A stretch of DNA of 64,000 nucleotides from Paenibacillus rhizosphaerae (lineage in GTDB: Bacteria; Bacillota; Bacilli; Paenibacillales; Paenibacillaceae): NCBI RefSeq assembly GCF_014192015.1, contig NZ_JACHXJ010000001.1, positions 1,860,001-1,924,000 of the forward strand. Direction: 5' to 3'. The position numbers were made by a program, and so were the translations under genes. Every line of letters starts with the position of its first letter. The stretch's first letter is position 1. The notes below the pieces were generated by a model that saw nothing but the letters and a program-made list of their open reading frames with translations, made no database searches and was not told the origin of the DNA. This document shows positions 8,651 to 17,637 of this stretch, piece after piece.

Positions 8651-8690
8651 AAAGCCACGGGAAGGTCCAGCTTTCCTGCGGCTTTTTTTG
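8651..8690 (+). terminator. Riboswitch expression-platform terminator
   Basis: AAAGCCACGGGAAGG pairs with the CTTTCCTGCGGCTTT arm and is followed by a seven-T run. It lies between the c-di-AMP aptamer and kimA, where it can act as the ligand-controlled off switch. Confidence 0.85.
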
Positions 8691-8772
8691 TTGTGCCCAA
8701 AAAGGGTTGAGCACGTGTCATACGGGTACATCATGAGCATTTCAACTCTAACACTGGCGGTGACAAACATTT

Positions 8773-10596
8773 ATGGCAGCATTGAAAAGACTTCTGATCG
8801 GACGGCCGCTGAAGTCTACCGAATTGGGAGAACAAAAACTGAATAAGAAAAAAGCTTTGGCCATTCTATCCTCCGATGCGCTGTCGTCCGTAGCGTATGG
8901 GCCGGAGCAAATTTTGCTGGTTCTGATCACGGTCAGCACAGCGGCGTTCTGGTATTCGATACCGATCGGAATCGGCGTACTGATTTTGTTGGCTGCACTC
9001 ATTTTATCCTACCGGCAGATCATCTTTGCTTATCCGCATGGCGGCGGGGCTTACGTCGTCTCCAAGCAGAATCTTGGAATCTATCCCGGACTGGTGGCCG
9101 GCGGTTCGCTGCTGGTAGATTACATTCTGACCGTTGCCGTCAGCGTTTCGGCGGGCACGGACGCGCTGACTTCCGCGTTTCCGGTGCTGCATGCGCATAC
9201 GGTGGGGATTGCCGTCACCTTCGTCATCCTCATCACGCTGCTGAATTTGCGGGGCGTCACCGAGTCAGCCTCTATTCTGGCTTATCCGGTGTATCTATTC
9301 GCCTTTGCGCTGTTCATTTTGATCGGCGTCGGTATGTACAACATCGCGACCGGTCACGTTTCACCGCATTTGCATACGCCGGTCGGGACGCCGGTGGCGG
9401 GAATCAGTCTGTTCTTGCTCTTAAAAGCTTTTGCCTCGGGCAGCTCCGCCCTGACCGGGGTCGAAGCGATCTCGAACGCCATCCCGAACTTCAAGGAGCC
9501 GGCCCCGAACAACGCGGCCAAAACCTTGATGGCGATGGGGATTCTGTTGGCCGTCCTCTTCTCCGGCATTGTATTTCTAGCTTTTTATTTGGGCATATCC
9601 CCAAATTCCCAGGAGACGGTCGTATCCCAAATCGCCAATCAGACGTTCGGGCGGAATTTTATGTACTTTTTTATCCAGGGCACGACGGCGCTGATCTTGA
9701 TTCTGGCGGCCAATACCGGATATTCCGCGTTTCCGCTGCTGGCGGTCAATTTAGCCAAAGACCGGTTCATTCCCCGAATGTTTACCGTCCGCGGCGACCG
9801 ATTGGGGTATTCAAACGGAATCATCATCCTTGGATTCCTGTCCATCGTGCTGATTGTCGCCTTCCACGGGCAGACGGAACATTTGATCCCGCTGTACGCG
9901 GTAGGGGTATTTATCCCCTTCACGCTCTCGCAAACGGGGATGATCGTCAAGTGGATCCGGGAAAAACCGCAGGGTTGGGTGACGAAGCTCGTCATCAATA
10001 CGATCGGTGCGCTGATTAGCTTCACGGTGTCAGTGATGTTCTTTGCAACAAAGTTTGCGCAAATCTGGCCGATACTGATCTTTTTGCCGCTGATCGTGTA
10101 TTTGTTCCACCGGATCAAGAAGCATTATGAGGCGGTTGGCGAGCAGCTGCGGCTGTCGACGTGCGAGCCGGCGGTACCGATTGAAGGCAATGTGATCATT
10201 CTCCCCGTGTCGGGCATTACGCATGTCGTGGAGCATTCCCTGAATTATGCGCAGTCGCTGGCGGCGGATCAGATCATTGCGGTCTATATTCCGTTTGAAC
10301 GGGAAGAAGAGAACCGGTTTGAGGAAAAATGGCAAAAATGGCGGCCCGACGTACGCCTTGTGACGCTGCACTCTCCTTACCGGAGCATTATTCATCCGCT
10401 CAGCAAATTTATCGATACAGTACATCGGAAAGCCAGCGAATCCAATTACCAGGTCACGGTGATCATTCCTCAGTTTATTCCAAAGCGGAGCTGGCACAAT
10501 CTGCTGCATAACCAGACGAGTTTGATGATCCGGACTTATCTCTTGTTCCGCAAAGATGTTGTTGTCACGACAGTACCGTATCATTTAAAAAAATAG
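8773..10596 (+). CDS. kimA: KimA high-affinity potassium importer (APC superfamily)
   Basis: The 607-aa protein has the length of Bacillus subtilis KimA (YdaO). It begins with a short amphipathic segment and the conserved LSSDALSSVAYGPEQIL motif, followed by about twelve membrane helices (residues ~30-450). The C-terminal ~150 residues form a soluble universal-stress-protein-like domain (NVIILPVSGITHVVEHSLNYA onward). It imports K+ across the cytoplasmic membrane by proton symport. The c-di-AMP riboswitch in its leader matches the known control of kimA, since c-di-AMP signals enough potassium. It is monocistronic, with a terminator right after it. Confidence 0.93.
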   Translation: MAALKRLLIGRPLKSTELGEQKLNKKKALAILSSDALSSVAYGPEQILLVLITVSTAAFWYSIPIGIGVLILLAALILSYRQIIFAYPHGGGAYVVSKQNLGIYPGLVAGGSLLVDYILTVAVSVSAGTDALTSAFPVLHAHTVGIAVTFVILITLLNLRGVTESASILAYPVYLFAFALFILIGVGMYNIATGHVSPHLHTPVGTPVAGISLFLLLKAFASGSSALTGVEAISNAIPNFKEPAPNNAAKTLMAMGILLAVLFSGIVFLAFYLGISPNSQETVVSQIANQTFGRNFMYFFIQGTTALILILAANTGYSAFPLLAVNLAKDRFIPRMFTVRGDRLGYSNGIIILGFLSIVLIVAFHGQTEHLIPLYAVGVFIPFTLSQTGMIVKWIREKPQGWVTKLVINTIGALISFTVSVMFFATKFAQIWPILIFLPLIVYLFHRIKKHYEAVGEQLRLSTCEPAVPIEGNVIILPVSGITHVVEHSLNYAQSLAADQIIAVYIPFEREEENRFEEKWQKWRPDVRLVTLHSPYRSIIHPLSKFIDTVHRKASESNYQVTVIIPQFIPKRSWHNLLHNQTSLMIRTYLLFRKDVVVTTVPYHLKK

Positions 10597-10630
10597 CGAC
10601 GCAGATGGTTCGTCATACCATTCGTAATCA

Positions 10631-10662
10631 GGCCCCGGCATTTGAGCCGGCGGTCTTTTTTT
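10631..10662 (+). terminator. Terminator after kimA
   Basis: GGCCCCGGC and GCCGGCGGTC form a GC-rich hairpin followed by seven T residues, starting 35 nt after the kimA stop. Confidence 0.75.
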
Positions 10663-10856
10663 GCTTGAAAGCAGCGTACATATCTGAAGCGGGAGTGCAG
10701 TGCCTTGGGAATAATGGCTGGAGAGTAATGGCTTATTTCCTGCAGAGTAGGGAATCCGTATTTTTTCACTGTGCCGGGTGTCATAGCATGAACGCAACAA
10801 AAGTATATCCATCGCGTCTAATCATCGTACATAGAACAGCAACAGGGGTGGAACAG

Positions 10857-13136
10857 ATGAATGTGAAACTAATGACGATATTCGGCGCCGTACTCGGATC
10901 TGTGCTCGTATGGGCAGGAAGTGCAGCTGCAGAAGAACGATTTACCGATCTGCAGCACTCGAAGTGGGCGGAAGACGGCATCATCTATATGGCCGAACGG
11001 GGAACCGTCGCTGGATACGGTAACGGGAAGTTTATGCCCGAAAGGCAAGTCACAAGAGCGCAGGCCGTCACTTTCATGGTGCGGGAGCTCTACCCGCAAG
11101 AGCTGCAGCAAGTAGCCGGCGGCGGCATGACCTATACAGACGTGCCTAAGAACCATCTTTTTAATCTTGAAATTTCCATCGCTGCAAAACATGGGCTGGC
11201 CAGCGGATTTCCTGACGGCACGTTCCATCCGGATGCACCGATGAGCCGTACCGAAACGGCTGCGTTTCTTACACGGGCCTATTCACTTGTAAAAGGCCAG
11301 CAACCCGTAACATTAACGGATACAGCAAAGCATTGGGCGGCAGCGCCTATTCTCATTATGAGCTCCAACGGATTGATCGGCGGGTATTCGGATGGCACCT
11401 ATCGTCCGGACCGATCCGTTACGCGTGCGGAGTTTGCCGTATTGATGTCGAGGGTCATTCGCTTCGAACGTCAAGGAGCCATTCAGGCACAGGATTGGGA
11501 TAAGCTGATATCCTATATGACGGTCAGCGAGCAGGTCGGCCAAATGCTCATGCCTGACATCAGGCAATGGAACGGGCAAGTGACGACTACGGTCAATGAA
11601 GGAGTTAAACGCAGCATCCATGATCAAGATTTAGGTGGACTTATTCTTTTTGATAAAAATATCGTAGATGTTCGGCAGGTCACCACAATGACGCATGATC
11701 TGCAGATGGAGGCGGGTGACATCCCGCTGTTCCTTGGCATCGACCAGGAAGGCGGCGTTGTGAAACGAATCCCCGGGGGTACGAATCTGCCGGGTCAAAT
11801 GGCACTGGGCGCAATCGGAGATACGACGCTCGCCGAAGCGGCCGGACGTCGTACAGGGGAGGAGCTAAAGGCGCTCGGGCTGCAAGTCAATTTTGCGCCA
11901 GTACTCGACATAAACAGCAACCCAGACAACCCGATTATCGGAATGCGGTCGTTTAGCTCCGATCCGGATTTAGTGACAAGACTGGGTATCGCAGAGATCC
12001 AAGGACTGCGGCAATCGGGGGTGATCCCGGCGGTCAAGCATTTTCCCGGCCATGGTGATACGGTAGTAGACTCCCATTTGGGAATGCCGGTGCTTTCGCA
12101 TGATCGGGAGCGGCTCAATGCGGTGGAGCTCAAACCGTTTCGGGCTGCCATCGATAACGGAGTAGAGATGATCATGACTGCACATATTGCGTTTCCTGCC
12201 GTAGATAACGAACATGTCACTTCGCTCAAAGACGGAAGCAGCGTGCCAATTCCCGCTACGTTATCCAAGAAGGTCCTGAACGGATTGCTTCGGAGCGAGC
12301 TTGGCTATAAAGGCGTCATCATTTCCGATGCCTTTACGATGAATGCGATCGCGGAGCATTTTGGCGAAAATCAAGCGGTGGAACGCGCAGTTTCCGCAGG
12401 TGTGGATATCATCCTCATGCCGCAAGATCCGGCAGCTGCGCTTCAAACGCTGGTGAACGCGGTGAAGAGCGGGAGGATTCCGAGCGAAACCATCCATTCG
12501 TCAGTGAAACGTATATTGGAGCTGAAAGCGAAATATGGTTTGTTTGATCGCAGTGAGAGCCTCGCGTCTCAACTGGCCGTGCTTAACGATGTCATTGGTT
12601 CCGAGGAGCATCGTACGGTAGAGCGGGAAATCGCCGAGCGAGCGGTTACCCTGTTAGCCGGCCGTGATGGTGCGCAGCCGGATCAAATTCGTCAAGGTGA
12701 TCGGGTTGCGATTGTCGCGGCCGATGAGGAGCAGGCGAAGCAGCTCGAGAGACAGCTGAAGCAAGCTGCAACTAACCTATCGCTGAAAACAGAAACAGCC
12801 TTAGTCGGTCAAGGAAAAACGAATGCAGCGCTTCAGGCGGTGGATCAGGCGGACTATGTCATCCTGGCTTCATATCAGTTCCGTAACGTGGCCAGTCAGT
12901 TTGGCTGGACCGATTATCAAACGTTGATCGATGAGATGAACAAACGGAACAAGCGATATACGCTGATATCGCTGGGCAATCCGTACGAGACGATTTATAT
13001 CCAGAACATGCGTTCGGGGATTGCGGTATACGGCAAGCAGGAGCCCAATACAGCCGCCGGTATCAAAGTGCTGCTCGGCCAACTGAAGGCCGAGGGCATG
13101 CTGCCGGTGTCAATTGATTCAAGTACAGTTAAGTGA
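10857..13136 (+). CDS. Secreted SLH-domain GH3 beta-N-acetylglucosaminidase
   Basis: The 759-aa protein starts with a signal peptide (about residues 1-24, ending SAAA). Three SLH repeats follow (about 27-80, 90-145, 150-205), each with a GYxDGxxxP-type or FTDL core, which should attach it to secondary cell-wall polymer. A GH3 domain (about 215-560) carries the NagZ-type motif KHFPGHGDTVVDSH at 394-407, including the catalytic Asp405/His407 pair, and nucleophile Asp491 in SDAFTM. Residues ~570-759 form the GH3 C-terminal domain. It should trim GlcNAc from muropeptides at the cell surface. The ATG at 10857 has AGGGGTGG upstream; longer in-frame starts lack a signal peptide. Confidence 0.9.
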   Translation: MNVKLMTIFGAVLGSVLVWAGSAAAEERFTDLQHSKWAEDGIIYMAERGTVAGYGNGKFMPERQVTRAQAVTFMVRELYPQELQQVAGGGMTYTDVPKNHLFNLEISIAAKHGLASGFPDGTFHPDAPMSRTETAAFLTRAYSLVKGQQPVTLTDTAKHWAAAPILIMSSNGLIGGYSDGTYRPDRSVTRAEFAVLMSRVIRFERQGAIQAQDWDKLISYMTVSEQVGQMLMPDIRQWNGQVTTTVNEGVKRSIHDQDLGGLILFDKNIVDVRQVTTMTHDLQMEAGDIPLFLGIDQEGGVVKRIPGGTNLPGQMALGAIGDTTLAEAAGRRTGEELKALGLQVNFAPVLDINSNPDNPIIGMRSFSSDPDLVTRLGIAEIQGLRQSGVIPAVKHFPGHGDTVVDSHLGMPVLSHDRERLNAVELKPFRAAIDNGVEMIMTAHIAFPAVDNEHVTSLKDGSSVPIPATLSKKVLNGLLRSELGYKGVIISDAFTMNAIAEHFGENQAVERAVSAGVDIILMPQDPAAALQTLVNAVKSGRIPSETIHSSVKRILELKAKYGLFDRSESLASQLAVLNDVIGSEEHRTVEREIAERAVTLLAGRDGAQPDQIRQGDRVAIVAADEEQAKQLERQLKQAATNLSLKTETALVGQGKTNAALQAVDQADYVILASYQFRNVASQFGWTDYQTLIDEMNKRNKRYTLISLGNPYETIYIQNMRSGIAVYGKQEPNTAAGIKVLLGQLKAEGMLPVSIDSSTVK

Positions 13137-13235
13137 CAATCAATTACAGGAAGTGTATAAGTAAGGGAAAGTACATGTAAGGGAACACGTACGATTAAGA
13201 GAACATGTACGAGTAAAAGAAAAGTGTTCAATATA

Positions 13236-13257
13236 AGCCGCGCTTAGCGCGGTTTTA
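13236..13257 (+). terminator. Terminator after the GH3 gene
   Basis: AGCCGCGCTTAGCGCGG forms a compact hairpin followed by TTTT, about 100 nt after the stop. Between the two is an imperfect tandem repeat (GTAAGGGAAAGTACAT, GTAAGGGAACACGTAC and variants) at 13160-13220. Confidence 0.7.
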
Positions 13258-13417
13258 ATGTTTTTAGAATTATTTTAAATAGATGGATATAAAAAATGAT
13301 TAGGTTGATGATATTGTTTTTTACAACGATTAGTTTAAGAAGTCACTTATAAACATCTGCGTTTCAGATTAATAATTGGCGTTACTATCGTTAGTTTTTA
13401 ATGACGTGTTTTTATGA

Positions 13418-13543
13418 CGTAAATTAAATGCACAGCAAGTGACGCAAATGAAAAATGAAGCAGTTGATTTACTAATTGCTGGTTGCAATGAAATGAAGCA
13501 AGAAGGGACCGCAACATTAAATGCGCTAGCAGGGGTGGCATAA
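13418..13543 (+). pseudogene. C-terminal fragment of an unknown protein
   Basis: The frame from just after a stop at 13415 encodes about 41 residues (including NEAVDLLIAGCNEMKQE) and ends at TAA 13541-13543. It has coding-like composition but no start or ribosome site. It ends two bases before the large repeat element, so it looks like the remnant tail of a gene displaced by an insertion. The family is not recognised. Confidence 0.35.
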
Positions 13544-13544
13544 A

Positions 13545-13746
13545 CTGTCGGGTGACAATAACATAGTAACATTAGAAGCCGCTGATTATGCGGCTTTATA
13601 TATTTATGTTATCAAGTTCTTGTCAAAACACAATGACAAGAACTTGATAACATTCCCGACTGATGACAAGAACATGGTTACATTCCCGATCTGATCTCAT
13701 CGACGGCGGCAGACGCCCTTTTATTAAACTAACGGGCAGGATAGTT
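13545..13746. repeat. ~200-bp dispersed repeat, copy 1 (TGTCG-ended element plus type B box)
   Basis: This segment is nearly identical to 25551-25753, with one indel and a few substitutions. It starts CTGTCGGGTGACAA, contains a GCCGC/GCGGC hairpin, and has a perfect 20-bp inverted repeat (13606-13625 with 13634-13653). Four copies of a TGACAAGAAC-like motif are present, one inverted, and it ends with the type B box at 13729-13749. Multiple spaced motif copies near one end resemble transposase-binding sites of IS21-like elements, but no transposase is present. Confidence 0.9.
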
Positions 13747-13868
13747 TAATGTTACTGTCATTACAAGGAAAATTATATTATCATCGACATGCTGACTTTT
13801 TAGTGCAGAAAATGCACGGTATTTATTTTTTATCTGCGATAAGATTTATCTTGAAAGGAGGGAAAACG

Positions 13869-14717
13869 ATGGATTGGTTGGGCAGGATGAATAGCGCCAT
13901 GGAATATATTGAAACAAACCTAGCGGAAAATATCTCATATGATGAAATAGCGCAGAGAGCCTGTTGCTCTACTTATCATTTTCAAAGAATGTTTCCGTTT
14001 ATTACAGGAGTATCGTTATCTGAGTACATTCGACGTCGACGGTTGACATTGGCAGCATTTGAACTGCAGACAACAGATACAAAGGTTATTGATATAGCTA
14101 TGAAATATGGATATGATTCGCCAGAAGCGTTTGCACGGGCGTTTAAGAATCTTCATGGGATCATGCCGATATCTGCGCGCGATAAAGGCGTTTCTCTAAA
14201 GGCCTATCCTCGAATGTCCTTTCATATTTCAATAAAAGGAGATGTCGAAATGAATTATCGCATCGAATCAAAAGGGCCTTTTGAGATGTTTGGAGCTTAT
14301 GGTCTGGTCAATTCCGATCCCCAAAAAGTATATGATGAAGTTGCTCAGTTCCGTCAGCAATGTGATGTGGATGGCAGTGTTGAAGGGATGAATGGATTAC
14401 TGGGACGCTTTAGTAACACCATCTTGCACGCTGCCTTATATGATCATACTGGAACATCTTTTAAATACATGGTGAGTTATTTTTTGCCAAAAGGACTTGA
14501 AATTCCGGAGAGATTTACAAAACTTTCTGTCCCGGCACTAACGTGGGCGATTTTCCCAGAACCGCAATGTGATTTAATAAAGTTATGGGGAAGGATTTAT
14601 TCTGAATGGTTTCCGACATCGGAATACGAACAGGTTGAATGCCCTAGTTTCGAGATGTACTATGGAACGGCAGAGTATGTTACTGGGGAGATTTGGATTC
14701 CTGTGAAGAAAAAGTAA
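13869..14717 (+). CDS. AraC-family regulator with GyrI-like effector-binding domain
   Basis: The 282-aa protein has an N-terminal AraC double helix-turn-helix (about residues 8-105; IAQRACCSTYHFQRMFPFITG and the PEAFARAFK recognition part). A C-terminal GyrI/BmrR-type ligand-binding domain (about 125-282) follows. This order, DNA-binding first, is typical of the Rob/YdeE-like group that senses small hydrophobic molecules. The ATG at 13869 has AAAGGAGGG at 13854-13862. The upstream in-frame start (13749) lacks a site and lies in the repeat box. It is the first gene after the repeat element and has no same-strand partner. Confidence 0.85.
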   Translation: MDWLGRMNSAMEYIETNLAENISYDEIAQRACCSTYHFQRMFPFITGVSLSEYIRRRRLTLAAFELQTTDTKVIDIAMKYGYDSPEAFARAFKNLHGIMPISARDKGVSLKAYPRMSFHISIKGDVEMNYRIESKGPFEMFGAYGLVNSDPQKVYDEVAQFRQQCDVDGSVEGMNGLLGRFSNTILHAALYDHTGTSFKYMVSYFLPKGLEIPERFTKLSVPALTWAIFPEPQCDLIKLWGRIYSEWFPTSEYEQVECPSFEMYYGTAEYVTGEIWIPVKKK

Positions 14718-14741
14718 CTTGTTACTTCATGCGGTACGCAT

Positions 14742-14878
14742 GTGTTTCTCATCGGGCACCCCTCGTACTACCTAAAATTCGGTTTCGAACAAGCGAGACC
14801 ACACAGCTTTGAACTATAGCAATTCGATGTCCCGAACGAGGTGTTTATGGTGAACATACTTTGTCAGAATGCCGGAAT
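14742..14878 (+). pseudogene. Remnant of a GNAT N-acetyltransferase (YhbS-like), C-terminal part
   Basis: The + strand frame reads VFLIGHPSYYLKFGFEQA, then a TAG, then QFDVPNEVFMVNIL. This is the acetyl-CoA-binding end of YhbS-type acetyltransferases (GxPxYYxxFGFxxA, then a F-M-V-x-x-L strand). The N-terminal two thirds are missing and a stop interrupts the remainder, so it is not functional. It sits between the AraC gene and the first complete A-hairpin-B unit. Confidence 0.7.
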
Positions 14879-14881
14879 CAA

Positions 14882-14925
14882 AGGAGAGCGTCCGCAAGGT
14901 TGTGGGCGTCCTTTTTCTTTTTTTA
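14882..14925 (+). terminator. Terminator behind the GNAT remnant
   Basis: AGGAGAGCGTCCGCAA pairs imperfectly with TTGTGGGCGTCCT and is followed by a long T-rich tract. It is probably the original terminator of the decayed acetyltransferase gene. Confidence 0.65.
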
Positions 14926-14960
14926 TGGGCATTTGCTCGAACGGAAATGTAGGTATTGCG

Positions 14961-15053
14961 CTAACGGGAAACGATAGTTGAATAAACAAACTTTTGAAGA
15001 AGCTGCCGACGCTGATCGGCAGCTTCATTACGCTAACGGACAGGATAGTTTAA
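14961..15053. repeat. Intergenic A-hairpin-B repeat unit 1
   Basis: A type A box (TAACGGGAAACGATAGTTGA) begins at 14962, an AAGCTGCCG/CGGCAGCTT hairpin lies at about 14999-15025, and a type B box (TAACGGACAGGATAGTTTAA) ends at 15053. The two boxes are direct repeats of each other. The same arrangement recurs at 16248-16333, 18117-18206 and 27004-27094. The hairpin may act as a terminator for the gene to the left. Confidence 0.88.
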
Positions 15054-15233
15054 TCAATCCTCGTCAGATCCAACGGAAGGAGAGATGCATCATCGGAATG
15101 GAGACTTGAAAGATCACGGTAATAAAGGGCGGAAGGGGACATGTGTATGAAAAAAGCAACTTAAGAACTTTCCCTGTTTGTGGAAAACAAAATGTTATAT
15201 CATTAAGGAAAATATTGAAGGAGTAATAGTAGA

Positions 15234-16217
15234 ATGTATACTCAACCAACTACCCTACGTTCCGTTCTCGATCCAAAATACTTGAAGTATTCCCTGAGCA
15301 AACATTACGATATTGGCGAGTGGGATGAATGTTTATATTGGCTGCGCGGATTAAACGATACTTATCGGATTCGAACCTCAAGCGGCTTTTATATACTTCG
15401 TATTTATCGCGTTTCAATAGAAGAGAATGATGTTGCCTATGAGTTATCCTTGTTAACTCAGTTAAAAGGCGAATTGAACTCGGTGTCCACAAAAGTATCG
15501 GAACCAATTTACAAAAAAGACAACAGCTTATACACCGTTGTAAGTGCGCCAGAAGGGCAAAGAATTGCAGTGATTTTTCGCTATCTGACAGGCACTGAGA
15601 ATGTGCTTCATGACGAGAAATCGTGCTTTTCTTTTGGAAAATCTGCTGCCGAATTACATACAGCGATGGACAGAATTACATTAAACCAATCTAGGTACGC
15701 CTTGGATACAAACTTTCTCATTAGCCAGCCGCTAAATCGTATTGTGAAATACATTGGAGAGAAACATAGCGCAACATCATTTCTACGTGAATATGGCAAT
15801 GCGCTAATTGAGCGCATTAACACTGTAACCAGCCATGGATTAGATTGGGGCATTTGCCATGGAGATATGCATGGGAATAATAATGCTTTCCAAGAAGGTG
15901 ACAGTTTCACTCATTATGATTTTGAATGGTCGGCGAAAGGATGGCGCGCCTACGACTTGGCACAAGTTCGGGGTAGAAAGCGCCAACTAGAGGATAAAAA
16001 AGCGCCGTTGTGGAATGCGTTAATCTCGGGCTATCGATCCATCAGAGATTTCTCCGATCAAGATGAATCGGCGATTGAATTGTTCATGAAAGCCCGTCAA
16101 CTTTGGGTGATGGGTCTTGAAGTCACTTTTATTCCAAATGATTTTGGAGTTCTTGATTATTCAGAAGAGTGGATAGAGGGCTTTATCAATGAATTTCGTT
16201 CGCACAATATTGTTTGA
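15234..16217 (+). CDS. Kinase-like phosphotransferase (APH family)
   Basis: The 327-aa protein has the catalytic loop GICHGDMHGNN around residues 202-212 and the metal-binding HYDFEWSAKGWRAYDLA about 20 residues later. It has no signal peptide. These features place it in the aminoglycoside phosphotransferase/HipA-like kinase fold; related proteins include homoserine kinase-like and SrkA-like enzymes. AAGGAG stands about 9 nt before the ATG. The gene lies between two A-hairpin-B units, alone, like a cassette. The substrate is unknown. Its AT-richer composition differs from the phosphotransferase gene at 7.2 kb. Confidence 0.8.
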   Translation: MYTQPTTLRSVLDPKYLKYSLSKHYDIGEWDECLYWLRGLNDTYRIRTSSGFYILRIYRVSIEENDVAYELSLLTQLKGELNSVSTKVSEPIYKKDNSLYTVVSAPEGQRIAVIFRYLTGTENVLHDEKSCFSFGKSAAELHTAMDRITLNQSRYALDTNFLISQPLNRIVKYIGEKHSATSFLREYGNALIERINTVTSHGLDWGICHGDMHGNNNAFQEGDSFTHYDFEWSAKGWRAYDLAQVRGRKRQLEDKKAPLWNALISGYRSIRDFSDQDESAIELFMKARQLWVMGLEVTFIPNDFGVLDYSEEWIEGFINEFRSHNIV

Positions 16218-16247
16218 TGATAAGCAGTAAAGCACTTTAGAATTAAG

Positions 16248-16333
16248 TTAACGGGAAACGATAGTTGAATAATCGACCAGGAAGAAGCTGCCGGTGCTGA
16301 TCGGCAGCTTCATTACGCTAACGGGCAGTTTAA
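16248..16333. repeat. Intergenic A-hairpin-B repeat unit 2 (shortened B box)
   Basis: The type A box starts 31 nt after the preceding stop codon. The AAGCTGCCG/CGGCAGCTT hairpin follows, and then a B box in which GATAG is missing (ACGGGCAGTTTAA). The next gene lies on the opposite strand. Confidence 0.85.
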
Positions 16334-16375
16334 TTCAATAATACCTTGGGTCCGAACAAAGGTATCAAAAAGCAT

Positions 16376-17272
16376 TTATTTAGCCTTTTTGTCTGTGCGA
16401 GTTTCACCTGCAATCGTGTAAATCATCCCCGGTAAGAACCCATCTTTAGATTTCACCAATTCTCCTTTTAATTCCTCTCCGGAATTTACCTTTCCATAGG
16501 TCACAACAGTTGAATCTCTTTCGAGATCGAAATGAACTTCACTTTTTTCCGGAGCAGGTCTTTTTCCATTTTCTTTTGAATAAGTACCTGGTTGATCGCC
16601 TTCTCGGCCTTCCCAAACCAAATAGCTCACATCATTTTTCACTTCGTAATAGCTTATGTGATTCCCATAAACATAATAGTAGCGTAAAGCTTCGCCTTCT
16701 GGAAACAACAATTGATGAGATGATAATTCTTGACTTGTAGAAAATGTATTCTCACCAATTTGGGGGAGAGATACAGCAACTTTTCGTGCGGCAGCTAAAT
16801 CATCGACTTGATATAACGTAGAATACTTATCAAGTTTATCCAAGCTGCGAATTACGATAGTATTTGTCTCCTTATCCCAGTTTACATATGCTTTAAAAGC
16901 TTCACTTATAAATCGTAAAGGGACCATTACACGATTATTTTTTAATTGAACTGGTGTTCCAAGAGGTAATTTTTGATCACCGAATGTAGATACTTTCTCT
17001 CCTACTTTGAGTACCAATTTATTTTTATTCTCTTTTGTGGTTACGGTAACGCTTTTATTTTTTGAGCTCCAAACTAAGCTAAGGTTTAGTTTACTTAAGG
17101 ATTTCAAGGAAACTAGGGTACTGCCATTGATAACTACGGGTGGTGAATCAGGAGTGATTATTTCGCTGTTTACTATTAATTTAACATTTGATTCTGCATG
17201 CGTAGGGACAGAAGCAAATATTAATACTAAGCACACTGCTAAGAAAGCACTCATCATTTTTTTGATAGCCAT
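16376..17272 (-). CDS. Secreted protein with copper amine oxidase N-terminal-like (stalk) domain
   Basis: The 298-aa protein begins with a signal peptide (MAIKKMMSAFLAVCLVLIF, cut near THAES). It is followed by a copper amine oxidase N-like repeat domain (about 28-140) with the characteristic PVVINGSTLVSLKSLS and NRVMVPLRFISEAF segments. This domain is common in Paenibacillus surface proteins and has no known catalysis. The C-terminal half (about 150-298) is not recognised. GGAGGT lies 8 nt before the ATG. It is the only complete gene of the 13.8-26.9 kb array on the minus strand, although the flanking boxes keep their orientation. Confidence 0.8.
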   Translation of the reverse strand: MAIKKMMSAFLAVCLVLIFASVPTHAESNVKLIVNSEIITPDSPPVVINGSTLVSLKSLSKLNLSLVWSSKNKSVTVTTKENKNKLVLKVGEKVSTFGDQKLPLGTPVQLKNNRVMVPLRFISEAFKAYVNWDKETNTIVIRSLDKLDKYSTLYQVDDLAAARKVAVSLPQIGENTFSTSQELSSHQLLFPEGEALRYYYVYGNHISYYEVKNDVSYLVWEGREGDQPGTYSKENGKRPAPEKSEVHFDLERDSTVVTYGKVNSGEELKGELVKSKDGFLPGMIYTIAGETRTDKKAK

Positions 17273-17409
17273 ATTGCATAACCTCCATCAAGTAGAATTG
17301 GTCGTATCTTATTATTATAGACGCTAGTGAAAAGCAATTGGTCGGATATTCTTAATTCATGAGAGGAATAACGATTAATTAAGCACTACATTTTAGCATT
17401 AGGTCAAAA

Positions 17410-17472
17410 TGTCGAAGGACAATAACTTGTACCGATTGCCGTATTGGACAAGAACATGAGCCGATTACCGAT
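17410..17472. repeat. Short TGTCG-ended element with GACAAGAAC motifs
   Basis: The segment starts TGTCGAAGGACAATAAC and contains a second motif GGACAAGAACATG, each followed by CCGATT(G/A)CCG. It matches the longer copy at 27174-27316 but lacks the hairpin and inverted motif, as if shortened by recombination between motif copies. Confidence 0.75.
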
Positions 17473-17508
17473 AAGATAAGTATCTAACATCCATGCAATC
17501 TCATTAAG

Positions 17509-17590
17509 CTAACGGGCAGGATAGTTTAAAAGTTTCGCGAATACCCTAAATATAGAATTATTAACGGAGTTCGTTAATAAGACGTTATGT
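17509..17590. repeat. Type B box with shared ~60-bp leader, copy 1
   Basis: A type B box at 17509-17529 is followed by a leader shared with 18731-18796 (GCGAATACCC, GAATTATT). The leader contains the perfect inverted repeat TTATTAACG (17558-17566) / CGTTAATAA (17572-17580). It precedes the Nudix gene and may be its leader or a recombination site. Confidence 0.8.
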
Positions 17591-17637
17591 GAAAAGCATG
17601 CAACGGTATAAAATCTAATTCAGAGGAAGATAACTCA

